Positions 12,328-24,450 of a stretch of 64,000 nt of DNA are shown in pieces. Where the stretch lies: the NCBI GenBank assembly GCA_964017065.1, contig OZ024791.1:1610430-1674429 (forward strand), in the 5' to 3' direction. Position 1 is the stretch's first letter; every line of letters starts with the position of its first letter. The position numbers were made by a program, and so were the translations under genes. The notes under the pieces were generated by a model that saw nothing but the letters and a program-made list of their open reading frames with translations, did not search any database and was not told the origin of the DNA. This stretch comes from Haliclona indistincta. Its lineage: Eukaryota > Porifera > Demospongiae > Haplosclerida > Chalinidae.

Positions 12328-15300
12328 ATGGAGTCTGTACAGGCTCTGTTGTTAGTGCTGGTAACAGCAGCCTCTCTCTGTCCAGCCATTGCAGTAGAGG
12401 TGCAGGTCTTGCCTGATCTAGCTAGTGACTGCTCTACTTCAAGTGACAACAGTGGAGACACACTGTCTGCTGTCAACATCGATACTGCTCTAATGAACAC
12501 TCGCTCCAACACAACTCTACTCTTAGAGAATGGTTGTTACCACATCAACAGCTTCACACTGCTACAAGATCTCTCTAACATTAGCTTGATTGGATCAGGA
12601 TCAGAAACCACCATTGTGAAATGTCAAGGTGATGTGGGACTTGCTTTTGTCAATATCTCAAGACTGCTAATCTCTGACGTGACTATTACCAACTGTAGAT
12701 TATCTGGAGAAAACTTGCAGAATGCTTTCGATTTAGTAAAAGAATCACTGAATGTGTTCTATTCCTTCCGTAATGGTACAATTGTTGGAATCTTTATTGG
12801 TGACACTAGTGATTTACAAGCTCGTAACATGATAGTTCGAAACACACCTGGGATTGGTATGGTGGCCATTAACCTGATGGGAGAGTCTGACATGAGCAAT
12901 GTGACCTTCACAAACAATAATGTACCTGATATGATATCTTCTTGTGGTGTTGGTGGTGGTCTGTTTATACTGTATGCTGACTATCATAATCACACACCAA
13001 ATAAGACACCTCAACTCACCATATCAGCATCTTTGTTCAAATTGAACTATAACTGTGCCCAAAATGGTATTTTAGAATATAAGATCAGTTTTAGTGGTGG
13101 ATTGAGCTTAACGCTGTCACAGTCTAAGTTTCCTGTCGACATCAGCTTAACTTCAGCTATAATTGAGAACAATAGATCACCTGTAAGTTCAGGAGCAGGC
13201 ATTGCTTTTCATAGAGGAGTCAGCGACAGCTCTGTCAATATCTCGAGTTCAATGTTGAGAAAAAATGGAATGAATGGTGCGGTAGGAGGTCTTTTCATTG
13301 TATTAAATCCTGATGTTCCTTTTAAAATATCTCTTCTGTTCAAATTTTGTCTAACACTATCACTGTGGAAAACACCACAATCGAGGAAAATCAAGCACAA
13401 TCGAATGCGGGTGCAAGCGTATTGTCGTTCAATTCACCATTAATTACAGAAGCAAATCAAAATCGTGTAATCTTCAAGTCTTGTAAGTTTCTTAGGAATA
13501 TTGGTGCAGCCTTTGATTTTCAGAGTTTCGTGCACACTAGTTTCAATCCTTGTACGAGTATCATATTTGAGGATGTGAGCATTGAGCAGAACAGCGGAAG
13601 ACCTGTGGCTTTCCTTGGTTCAGTCAATCTGATTATTAGAGGCAAGTCACAATTTGTTAGAAATTTAGGAGCAGCTTTAGAGCTGATGGAAAGTAGTATC
13701 ACTGTTGACGGAGATCTGCGTTTTATTGAGAATGCTGGTAGTGGAATTTCTTTGTTTGGGTTTTCAAGTATTGTCTTACTAAGTGGATCCAAGTTAGTTC
13801 TTAAAGAAAACAAAGGAGCTAATAAAGGCGGAGCAATATTTGTTGATCTTTACACATCTTTGGCTGACTCTTCTGGGGTTTATGATTGTTTCTTATGGTT
13901 TAGTAAACTTAATTCACAATGTCGAATTTTTGACCATTGCAATACTCAAGTACATCAGCCCAATGCTACCATAGTGTTTGAAAAGAACCAGGCACCTGTT
14001 GGTGGCACCATATATGGGTCTATACTAAGAAATTGTCCCTGGGCAGTATATCCTAATGGTACTAAGCCTTCCTCAGGAGTAGCATTTCTCCAGCAGCTTC
14101 CTTCAGTCACTTTCAATCCTTCAGTTCTTGATTCATCAGTTGTTAGTACAGATGCATTTTATTTAGTCCGAAACATGTCACAACCTATTTACGCTATCCC
14201 AGGAAAAGAAATTCACCTCAATATTACAGCATTGGATCTCTTCAATCAAAGTATATCAACAATTATTGGGTCCAGCTTACTTAATACAAGTTCGCAGTCC
14301 CGCCTTGGTAGCTCTGGAAACTGGTATCTTATTCCAAACCGCACTGTTCCAATGACCATCTTTGGTGAACCTGGAGATACACCACTTGCTTCTATTTTTG
14401 CTATAGACACAAACGCTAAATTGGAGGTGCCAGTAACTCTTGTGAACTGTAGTTTTGGATTTTTACTAAGTGACAATCAAAGGTGTTTATGTGATCCAGA
14501 TTTACCAAGTCCTGTTACTTGTGATCAGCAAAACTTTGAACTACAAGTTCCTTCACGTGACTGGCTAGCAAATAGTCCAACAGGAGGATATGCGTATGCT
14601 TCTTGTATTCTAGACTACTGTCAAGTGGGTACTAAGATCATATCTGATGGTGATATTGACTCACAATGTGAACCAGAATACAATCGTACTGGCAGATTGT
14701 GTGCTAGTTGTATATCAAACATGAGTGTTGTGTTTGGTAGCAATGCTTGTCGTCCATGCTCCAGTGCCTATCTTGCATCTATCATAATGTATGGAGTTCT
14801 TGGAATAGTTCTTGTACTGGCCATTTCTTTCTTAGGATTCTCCATATCAGAAGGTTACCTCAACAGTTTACTATTCTACTGCAATGTCACAAGCTTGTAT
14901 TCATCATTCTTTGCTCCAAGTGGTTCTTTAGGATTCTTTTTGGTGAAATTTGTCAATCTTAGCATGGGATTCGAACTATGCTTTTATGATGGAATGGATA
15001 CTTTAGCTAAAGTTGGTATTCAGTTACTGTTTCCAGCTTATCTGTTTTTCATCATGCTGGTTATTATCATTCTGGCAAAGTATTCTTCCAAGATAAGCAA
15101 TGCTGGTTTTTCAGCTGCCAAGACATTTTCCACATTGCTCCTTCTCTGCTATACTAGTGTAGGTGAGACATGCATACTGATAGTGGCAGTGAAGAAGATC
15201 ACTGGTTTGAATGGCTCATATTGGTATGCTGATCCCACTATTCAGTATGGTCAAGGGTTTCATGGCTTTCTAGTGTTTGTTGCTGTGATCCTCATCTTGG

Positions 15301-15953
15301 TATACATTCTACCATTCTCTATTGGTCTGCTTCTGCCTCCTCTCATTCTGCGAACAAGACTCAGCATCATGCTAAAGCCACTTCTCGATGCTTTCTGGAA
15401 CCCATTCAAACCAAAGTTTCGATTCTGGATTGGACTAAGAGCCATATTACGCATAATACCATTTTGCTTTGCCGTCCTTATTCCGCCTCCTGATAACTCA
15501 TTTTGGCTTGCCATTTTTCTAGCAGCACTCCTGCTGTTTCATGGGTATTTTCAACCATTTGAAGGCAAATGGCAGAATTTTCTTGATTTGTTTTTCTATC
15601 TCAATTTGCTTCTTTTAGCAGTAGGTACAGTATTCTTCAGTCGAGCACCTTCTAACAATTCCACCCACAATAACATTGCATTTGTCTCTGTTCTTCTTGC
15701 ACTTGCGTACTTGATCTTTCTGATAATTGTTGCTCTTCATATCAATATCCGCTTTCCTGTTATTCGAATCACTGCGATTAAACACTATCACTGGCTGAAG
15801 CAGAACCTGAAAAAGAAGCGCAAGTCCAATGATATGGAAGATGACCACAATGATCCTGTCATCCATAGAGCTGCCCAGTCGCAAGCACCAATGAATACCT
15901 TTTCAGAGCTGCGCGAACCCTTCCTTGACTATGAAGAGGGTGACTTTCTCTAA
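12328..15953 (+). pseudogene. Beta-helix/polytopic membrane protein, copy C (single frameshift)
   Basis: The signal peptide starts at ATG 12328. The frame is open to about 13335, where one base is missing relative to the other copies. The reading frame then continues uninterrupted from about 13347 to the stop at 15953 (868 codons). A single lesion in about 3.6 kb makes this the least damaged of the broken copies; a sequencing or assembly error, or a segregating null, is possible. It has all domains: signal peptide, beta-helix repeats with GGAIFV, a Cys-rich region, about eight membrane helices and an acidic tail ending EPFLDYEEGDFL. Its C-terminal third resembles the intact copy D more than A or B. 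Confidence 0.8.
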
Positions 15954-17424
15954 AACATTTTCATAGCACTGCTATTAGAGCAAGCTGTGTACTAGATTAT
16001 AGTTGTGATTGCATAGTAGTGGCTGCTTCTCTGTGTACTGTACTTAACAAATAATTATGCTCTAAATTAGCACTTAATGTTGTAGTGTGAACATTAGTAC
16101 CCTTTATTTCTTATTTTTACTTTAACTATATCGTAGGCTGCTATGTTTTGCTTAATAATATCCCACCTTTCACATATCCTGATAGCTGTCTATTGCAAAC
16201 ATTTATGATGCTTGTTATGAATATCTTAGGGTAATGAATAATAAATAAACTGTAGTGACATTTTTTCTGATACACCTATGTCCAATTAAACTTCAAGTGT
16301 GTAATAGTGTACCCTCTCTTATGAAGCTCTCTCTGGAAGTTTCAGTTGCAGTTCTTTCTGGTAACCCCTGTGACTAATCTGGCTTTGGATTGAATAGCCA
16401 TTACATCATTCTAGCTAGATCAAAGCATCATCTATCTACCTTACAGACAGAGAATACAGACTTATCATCAAATCGTTAAAATACTTAAGTCTAAATTTTA
16501 TTAATGGGACTGTGATGATCATTTGTTAAATGTGAAGACCTAGTTTTAACTTGTTTAGTTTATGTTGATAGCTAGCGTATGTGCTTACAGTGTATATCAT
16601 ACCAATTCCTTAGGAAATTAGGCCTGGTATATACTGTAAGCGCATGCACGTAAATAAAAAACGTGCTTTGCTTGCCTAGATTTTAGCACGATGTTTGCTA
16701 CCTCCAGCTTAAAGGTCTCATGCAAGACACAAAAACAGTTAACCTCATGGAGCGCCAGCTTTGCGAAATTCAGTTTACACTATCTATGGGCTTGGTTCAT
16801 CATAATGGGTAGCCAAGTATCATGGAGAAATTTACAAGAATAAATTTACCAGAAAGTAGCATAAATTAACGCACATTCATGTGCAGTATAATATTCCAGT
16901 CCTTCATTGAAGGCCTGGGTACGAGGCTAGTTAATAGCATATGTCTTTAAGTCAGTATCATCATTAAAGGTATTTGATACAAGCACTTTGTAGCATTAAT
17001 TATTATTCATAGTTTGGGGTCATCATTATTCATAGCTCACAGGTTGAATTCAAGGCCTAGGTCAAACTACTAGTGGATTAGTCATACTCTTTTTATAGCT
17101 ATGGAGTAAGGAAATGTTCTTGATTCATTGTTACTACAAACAAGTATAACAATGCTCATTGATGTACTGTACGTCATAAATACCCACGATATTACCATAT
17201 GCAATGTAAAAGGTAGTGCACTCGCTATATAGCTGCTGACAATCAATACACTTTAACTAATCTCAAGGATATTCTACTGATAAGCACGGTCCTGATTTCA
17301 CTATGACATTAACCTTGTTCACTCCCTAGTGTATTGTGTATCTGGACTCTACACTTAGTGAATGTGTTTAAAACTGTTATAAAATTTAAAGCTAGCATTT
17401 TCGAGACATTACGCATCCTCTGTT
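15954..17424. other. Intergenic between copies C and D
   Basis: A likely poly(A) signal (AATAAA, in AATAATAAATAAAC) lies about 285 bases past copy C's stop. An imperfect inverted repeat at about 16576-16655 pairs GTGCTTACAGTGTATATCATAC with GGTATATACTGTAAGC. The rest is AT-rich with no gene seen. No exon for the missing N-terminus of the downstream elongation factor was found here. Confidence 0.45.
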
Positions 17425-20400
17425 ATGATGGGGGTTATATGGGTCTTACGATTGCTGCTGGTAACAGCAGCCTCTCTCTGTCCTACCATTGCAGTAGAGA
17501 TGCAGGTCTTGCCTGATCTAGCTAGTGACTGCTCGAATTCAAGTGACAATAATGGAGAGTCTGGAGACACACTGTCTGCTGTCAACATCGATACTGCTCT
17601 AATGAACACTCGCTCCAACACAACTCTACTCTTAGAGAATGGTTGTTACCACATCAACAGCTTCACACTGCTACAAGATCTCTCTAACATTAGCTTGATT
17701 GGATCAGGATCAGAAAACACCATTGTGAAATGTCAAGGTGATGTGGGACTTGCTTTTGTCAATATCTCAGGACTGCTAATCTCTGACGTGACTATTACCA
17801 ACTGTAGGTTATCCGGAGAAAACTTGCAGAATGCTTTTGCTATTGTAGAGCAATCGCTTAATGTAACATACAGCTTCCTTGACGGTACCAATGTGGGGAT
17901 CTTAATCGGGGACTCTAGCGATTTTCAGGCTTGTAGCATGATAGTTCGAAACACACCTGGGATTGGTATGGTGGCCATTAACCTGATGGGAGAGTCTGAC
18001 ATGAGCAATGTGTCTTTCATAAACAATGGTGTCTGCACCTTATCTTCTTGCAGTGCTGGTGGAGGGTTGTACATACTGTATACAGACTATCGCTATTGCA
18101 CACCAAAAGAGATACCTAAACTCACCATATCAGCTTCTTTGTTCCTATTGAACTTTAATTATGAATTTAGATTTATATTCGGTGGTGGTCTTAGCATTAG
18201 CTTATCACAAACCATTTTTTCTGTCGACATTAGAGTTGCTTCAACTACATTTGAAAACAACTTGTCTCTTCAAGGGGGAGGAGGATTTATTGTTTGTTAT
18301 AAAGGAGTCAGTAATAACAGTGTCAGTATATCCAGTTCAATTTTCAGAAAAAATGGCTATGGTATAGGTGCAGGACTTGACATGAATTTCAACTTGGATA
18401 ATCCACTTCTTGGAGATGTCTTACCTGATAAGATTTTGCCTAACATTATAATTGTCGAAAACACCACAATCGAAGAAAATCAAGCCGACGTATTCGCTGG
18501 TCTGAGTATACTAAGTTATAGTTTCCATCTAACAACTGAAACTAATCAGAATCATGTCATTTTTAAGTCCTGTAGGTTCCTCAAGAATAGATCACTGACA
18601 GGAGCAGCCTTTGGGGCCCAGAGCGCAGTATTTTCTGGTACAAATCCAGGAATAAACATTACATTTGATGATGTAATTCTTAGAGAAAATTATGCGTCTT
18701 CTACTGAGCAAGAAAGTCTACGAGCAGGATCAACAGAAAAAAGATCGGTTGCTGTTCTTAACTCAGTCAATCTGATTATCAGAGGCAAGTCACAGTTTAT
18801 TGAAAACGTGGGAACTTCTCTATTACTAACACGAAGCGTTGTCACTATAGATGGAGAAGTAAACTTTACTGCTAATGTTGGAAGTGGAATCAGGTTGTAT
18901 GATTCCTCGTACATCATTTTGCAAAGGAACTCTGTACTTTCTTTTATCAAGAACAAGGCTGCTAGTAAAGGTGGAGCAATATTCGTCGACCTACACTCAT
19001 CTTTTTTGGATTATTCACTACTTGATGACTGTTTCTTACAGTTTGAAGATATCGCAGAAGCCCAACTCAATGCTAGCTTGGTATTTCAAGACAACAAGGC
19101 ACCTGTTGGTGGCACCATATATGGCTCTACACTAAGTACTTGTCTCTGGGCAGTATATCCTAATGGTACTAAGCCTTCCTCAGGAGTAGCATTTCTCCAG
19201 CAGCTTCCTTCAGTCACTTTCGAGCCTTCACACTTCAATTATTCTGTTGTTAGTACAGATCCATTTTATTTATCTACAGAAAGAGTGAATATCTTTGCTG
19301 TGCCTGGGAAACCTGTCAATATCAGCATCAAAGCATTGGATCTCTTCAATCAAACTGTACCAGCTGCTTTGACTTCTACTGCATCATCTTCTCAGAGTTC
19401 ATCATCTGGACAGCTTGGCCTCTCGGGATACTGGTATCTTTTCAGTGACAATCACCCTGTGCAAGCCTATTTTTTCGGTAACCCTGGAACCAATATATCT
19501 GCTTCTATTTTTGCCACTGACTCATATCCACATGCCAGCTTTAATCTGATGGTGATACTTAAAAATTGTATGTTTGGATTTTATCTCAATGAAAACAAGT
19601 GTGAATGTGACACTCCCAATTTACCAGAATATGTTTCTTGTATTCAAGAAAAATTTGAACTGGAGGTTCCTGCACACAAATGGTTGGGATATAGTCCAAC
19701 AGGAGGATTTACCAAAACTTCTTGTATTCTAGACTACTGTAAAGTGGGTACTAAAAACATATCTGATGGTGATAATATTGATTCACAATGTGAACCAGAA
19801 TACAATCGTGTTGGTCTATTGTGTGCTAGTTGTAAATCAAACATGAGTGTTGTGTTTGGTGGCAATGCTTGTCGTCCATGCTCCAGTGCCTATCTTGCAT
19901 CTATCATAATGTATGGAGTTCTTGGAATAGTTCTTGTACTGGTCATTTCTTTCTTAGGATTCTCCATATCAGAAGGTTACCTCAACAGTTTACTATTCTA
20001 CTGCAATGTCACAAGCTTCTATTTGTCGTTCTTTGCTCCAAATTGGCCAATAGCATTCCTATTGATAAAATTCCTCAATCTTAGTCTGGGATTTGAACTA
20101 TGCTTTTATGATGGAATGGATACTTTAGCTAAAGTTGGTATTCAGTTACTGTTTCCAGCTTATCTGTTTTTCATCATGCTGGTTATTATCATTCTGGCAA
20201 AGTGTTCTTCCAAAATAATCAATGCTGGTTTTTCAGCTGCCAAGACATTCTCCACATTGCTCCTTCTCTGCTATACTAGTGTAGGTGAGACATGCATACT
20301 GATAGTGGCAGTGAAGACAATCAATGGTACTAATGGCACTTACTATGGCTGGCACAATGATCCCACTATTCAGTATGGTCAAGGGTTTCATGGCTTACTA

Positions 20401-21060
20401 GTGTTTGTTGCTATGGTCCTCATCTTGGTATACATTCTACCATTCTCCATTGGTCTACTTCTGCCTCCTCTTATTCTGCGAACAAGACTCAGCATCATGC
20501 TAAAGCCACTTCTTGATGCTTTCTGGAACCCATTCAAACCAAAGTTTCGATTCTGGATTGGTCTAAGAGCCTTAATTCGTGGAATACCACTTTCTTTTGC
20601 TGTTTTTGTTCCATTCCCAACAAACTGTTTCTTGCTCATCATCTTCCTTGTGGTTATCTTAATATTACATTGGTGCTTTCAGCCATTTCAAGAAAAACTA
20701 CAAAATTTTTTGGATGATTTTTTCTTACTCAACTTGCTTCTCTTGACAGCAGGAGCTGTGTTCTTTGGTCTAACCACTCCAAACAGCCCCACACATATTG
20801 CATTTGTCTCCGTCCTCCTTGTACTAACATACTTGGTCGTTCTGATTAATTTTGCTTTACATATCGATATCCGTTTTCCTTTTATTCGAAACACTGCAGT
20901 TAAGCATTACTACGGACTAAAGCTGAAGTTCAAGAGACAGAACTGTGATAAGATAAAAGACGACCAAGATGATAAAAGCATCCAATCTCAAGCAACAAAT
21001 ATTACGTATTCAGAGCTTCGTGAACCTTTTCTGGACTATGGAGAGGGCAGCTATCTATAA
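17425..21060 (+). CDS. Beta-helix (Pmp-repeat-like) polytopic membrane protein, intact copy D
   Basis: Single-exon frame of 1211 codons and the only uninterrupted member of the array. Residues 1-24 are a hydrophobic signal peptide. Residues about 60-590 are short beta-strand-rich repeats with Asn-ending turns, including KGGAIFV and GGTIYGS next to FxxN-type motifs; these are the hallmarks of chlamydial polymorphic membrane protein repeats and right-handed beta-helices. Residues about 705-815 are Cys-rich with paired motifs (CASC, CRPC). From about 820 there are some eight membrane helices with the conserved words GFELCFYDGMD and NPFKPKFRFW, then a charged cytoplasmic tail. Many NxS/T sites suit an extracellular domain. 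Function is unknown; adhesion or recognition is only a guess. The first ATG at 17425 is followed by another at 17428, and the N-terminal dozen residues differ from copies A-C. Confidence 0.85.
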   Translation: MMGVIWVLRLLLVTAASLCPTIAVEMQVLPDLASDCSNSSDNNGESGDTLSAVNIDTALMNTRSNTTLLLENGCYHINSFTLLQDLSNISLIGSGSENTIVKCQGDVGLAFVNISGLLISDVTITNCRLSGENLQNAFAIVEQSLNVTYSFLDGTNVGILIGDSSDFQACSMIVRNTPGIGMVAINLMGESDMSNVSFINNGVCTLSSCSAGGGLYILYTDYRYCTPKEIPKLTISASLFLLNFNYEFRFIFGGGLSISLSQTIFSVDIRVASTTFENNLSLQGGGGFIVCYKGVSNNSVSISSSIFRKNGYGIGAGLDMNFNLDNPLLGDVLPDKILPNIIIVENTTIEENQADVFAGLSILSYSFHLTTETNQNHVIFKSCRFLKNRSLTGAAFGAQSAVFSGTNPGINITFDDVILRENYASSTEQESLRAGSTEKRSVAVLNSVNLIIRGKSQFIENVGTSLLLTRSVVTIDGEVNFTANVGSGIRLYDSSYIILQRNSVLSFIKNKAASKGGAIFVDLHSSFLDYSLLDDCFLQFEDIAEAQLNASLVFQDNKAPVGGTIYGSTLSTCLWAVYPNGTKPSSGVAFLQQLPSVTFEPSHFNYSVVSTDPFYLSTERVNIFAVPGKPVNISIKALDLFNQTVPAALTSTASSSQSSSSGQLGLSGYWYLFSDNHPVQAYFFGNPGTNISASIFATDSYPHASFNLMVILKNCMFGFYLNENKCECDTPNLPEYVSCIQEKFELEVPAHKWLGYSPTGGFTKTSCILDYCKVGTKNISDGDNIDSQCEPEYNRVGLLCASCKSNMSVVFGGNACRPCSSAYLASIIMYGVLGIVLVLVISFLGFSISEGYLNSLLFYCNVTSFYLSFFAPNWPIAFLLIKFLNLSLGFELCFYDGMDTLAKVGIQLLFPAYLFFIMLVIIILAKCSSKIINAGFSAAKTFSTLLLLCYTSVGETCILIVAVKTINGTNGTYYGWHNDPTIQYGQGFHGLLVFVAMVLILVYILPFSIGLLLPPLILRTRLSIMLKPLLDAFWNPFKPKFRFWIGLRALIRGIPLSFAVFVPFPTNCFLLIIFLVVILILHWCFQPFQEKLQNFLDDFFLLNLLLLTAGAVFFGLTTPNSPTHIAFVSVLLVLTYLVVLINFALHIDIRFPFIRNTAVKHYYGLKLKFKRQNCDKIKDDQDDKSIQSQATNITYSELREPFLDYGEGSYL

Positions 21061-21445
21061 GGCACTTTCTGTTGCACTATTTTAAAGGACTTTAGTGTAT
21101 TTTTTGTGTAGTAGCTCATGATAATTATTAGCAGCAGTGATTAGCAGTTAGCAGTGATTTAAAAGTTGATCTGCATGTGTATCTTTAAGACATTTGTATT
21201 ATTGTTGGATCTGTGCAAGAAAAAAACTTTTAAAACAAGTAACAATTCTGAGAAATATAAATAAAAATCGCTGTAATTGATACCAAAAGCTGACATAATA
21301 TCCTGATTGTGTTGCTTGTAAGCAGACCATGGTTTCTGCCTAGAGCTACTGACCTCAAGATTCATGTTGTTATTCCCGTAGCTATCAAACAATGGATGTG
21401 TATGCAGAGTTGTTGCAGTTCTTTAATGAATTTCTGCTACTGTAG

Positions 21446-24209
21446 GTCTAAGTTGCGTCATAATGCAGCCTTAATGCAGCTGCCTATTGGACTAGAGGGA
21501 GCTCACACTGGAGTGGTGGACATAATTAATAATAAAGCATTCTATTTCACTGGAGACTTTGGGTGAGTGCAAGATAAATGTCACAATTTTATGTACTGAT
21601 AGTAAAGGCATAACTTGTGTACTTTATTCTCATTGTCAGCTCACAGGTGGAGGAGAAAGAGGTTCCTAGTGAGCTTGTTCCTCAAGTTGAAGAGAAATAT
21701 TCGGAGCTGGTCGAGGCAGTAGCTAATGTAGATGAGGAGTTAGGAGAGATATTCCTAACTGATGGACGCCCCACCCGAGAACAGCTCACTGTGAGTGTAC
21801 TGTGTCTAGTGCAGATTAGGGTGCTATTTTGGATAAAATCTCTCACTGCTTGTACTTTTCAGGCAGCTATCAGACGCAGTGTATTAACCTGCTCGTTCAC
21901 TCCTGTCTTCCTGGGATCAGCTTTGAAAAACAAAGGAGTGCAAGTGCTACTGGATGGTGTGGTCTCCTATCTTCCTAACCCTCTGGAGGTCACCAACTAC
22001 GCTGTTGACAACAGCAAGTGAGTTGTAAGATTTAAGCACAAAATCGTTTATATCGATACTTTTGCATACTCTTTGTCTGCTGTTCATTTTCACGTTATAT
22101 TGTTTTCACAGTGAAGAGCAGCGAGTGGCTATGACTTCAGATCCATCAGCTCCTTTTTTGGGGCTTGCATTCAAATTGGAGGTGAGTTCTACTAAAGGCA
22201 CTCTAGCTAAAGTTCTACACTTTTTGAGCTGTCAGTTTCTGCTGTTTGTAGGCAGGTCGCTTTGGTCAACTAACGTATGTTAGAGTATATCAAGGAACTG
22301 TCAATAGAGGAGACTGGATCTATAACACTAGAACTAAGAAGAGAGTCAAAGTGTCTCGACTTGTTCGAATGCATACCGACCAAATGGAGGTGTACAGTAC
22401 ACTCTATAGATAGTCATGCAGTATCTATCTTACACAGGATGTTGCGTTTGGTAAAGCGGGTGATATCTGCGCTCTGTTTGGTATCGATTGTGCATCTGGT
22501 GACACTTTCACTACCAAAGAATGTCTCCATCTCACTATGGTAAGACTTTGAACAAGCAATTTGTCCGAGACAGGCAGTGAAGAGCCGTTGAACCTATAGG
22601 AATCGATCCATGTTCCTGATCCTGTCATCTCATTGTCTATCAAGCCAAGTTCAAAGGTGACTCGAATTAACACTCGGGCTAATAATAAGCTCACGATGAC
22701 TCATTATGTCACAGGATGATCTGGACAAGTTCTCAAAGGGTATCAACAGATTTCAACGAGAGGACCCGACTTTTAAAGTGTCCTTTGATGATGAGAGTAA
22801 AGAGGTAAAGAGAGCTTTATCTAGTTTGAAGTCAAAACATTTGCACCATCGAACTTGAATTTGCACAAAAACGTTATTGGTGCGTTGTTAGGTGCATCTC
22901 ATGTATAAGCACATTATCTATAAGCTGATATTCCATAATGCACAATACACGGTTTGATTTAAAATAATGCTGTGTTGTTTTTGCATAGACTATTATTTCA
23001 GGAATGGGAGAACTTCACTTGGAAATATATGCATCGGTAAACCACATTTTGTACAACATGTGGCTGACCGTCTTCATTTTGTCATTAATTCTAGCGTATG
23101 GAGAGTGAGTACAATTGTCCGGTCATTACTGGGAAACCAAAAGTTGCCTTTAGAGAAACTATTACTAAAGCAATCAAGTGGGTATTAGTCTTCCTTGGTA
23201 TATAATATACCTTTGCTATGATGTTTTCAGTTTTGACTATATTCACAAGAAGCAGACCGGTGGAGCTGGTCAGTATGGTCGTGTGATAGGACGACTAGAA
23301 CCACTCACCGGTGATGAGTTCACAGCAGTTCAGTTTAGTGATGAGACTATTGGTATGTGCATGCATGCATGTAATATAAGTTTATGCTCAAACTCTAATG
23401 CTACAGTCATTACTGTTAATTTACAGGTATGAATATACCCAAGCAGTTTATTCCAGCTATTGAGAAAGGTTTTCTTCTAGCTTGTGAAAAAAGTAACAAT
23501 TTCAGATCTGGTTTTGTGCGCCTATGTTTGTCTCGTTGTATATAGGTAGCTTGACAGGTCACAAGGTTGCTGGTGTTCGCATGGTATTGGAGGACGGTGT
23601 GTCACACATCGTGGACTCCAGTGAGCTGGCGTTCAAGGCTGCTGGTCGGGGAGCCATGAGAACTTACTTCCCACAGGCCGATCCTATCGTGTTGGAACCA
23701 GTAATGGCAGTGGAAGCGGTTGTACCTCAAGAGTTTCAGGTAAGAGACTCTCAAGAGTGCAAGATTCACATCAGCGATCTCCCTTGTCAGGGGGTAGTAA
23801 TAGGAGGCTTGAACAAGAGAAGAGCTGTCATTACTGATACTAATGCTACTGTGGACTACTTCACTGTGTATGCTGAAGTAAGAGACCCTCTTATGATTGC
23901 ATAACTTTCACACACTCAGTATTTGATCGATCTTCCTCTGCTTATGCTCAGCAATCTTTTTAAAAGAGCATGTTTAAAGTGATGTTTCTTGCAGGTACCT
24001 CTGAATGACATGTTTGGCTATGCTACTGAACTGAGATCTCAAACACAGGTATATGTACAGGTCTTGTCTTCTCTTTATTTTGTTGCTGTTGTTCATAGGG
24101 CAAGGGAGAGTTCACAATGGAGTACTGCAAGTATCAGCAGGCAACGCCACATCTGCAGAGTGAACTAATCGAAAACTATCAGAAAGAGTTGCAAAGCAAA
24201 TCAAAATGA
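21446..24209 (+). CDS. GFM1: Mitochondrial elongation factor G, 5'-truncated in this window
   Basis: EF-G drives ribosome translocation in mitochondria using GTP. Sixteen GT-AG exons join in phase: 21446-21562, 21640-21790, 21863-22017, 22112-22181, 22252-22389, 22438-22539, 22600-22656, 22715-22804, 22989-23036, 23095-23177, 23231-23352, 23427-23492, 23546-23739, 23791-23877, 23995-24048, 24099-24209. They give 547 residues covering the end of the G domain (LPIGLEG) through domains II-V ([52 protein letters not shown]). The first visible exon starts at a clean acceptor (CTACTGTAG). The roughly 200 N-terminal residues, with the P-loop and switch motifs, should precede it but were not found upstream. 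Either the exons lie beyond the tandem array, or the gene is broken or misassembled here. Confidence 0.9.
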
Positions 24210-24450
24210 ATCTAGGGACATTATTAATAGGAGACCATTCTCGTTTCTAGGGAAATTATGCACAATAATTAATTTATTATAATGTAGAGAATTTTGTAAT
24301 AAGAATGTTATAATTGAATGATTATTAGCGGATGTACTTGTTCTGGGCGGGTTCTCGTTTTGTGCTGCCTCGGCATCCGAAGAAGAATGCTAACCTGAGC
24401 TCAGTCCGGCGATCGGCTGATCGCGACAGAGCTTTTCAGCCAACGTCGGC

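Noticed and set aside
13347..15953. Separate 868-codon gene inside copy C
   Set aside because: It begins with TTG rather than ATG and continues the upstream frame after a one-base shift, so it is the rest of a frameshifted gene.
21309..21566. Upstream coding extension of GFM1 through 21309
   Set aside because: The frame is open, but the residues before the CTACTGTAG acceptor show no resemblance to EF-G, and the G-domain motifs are absent.
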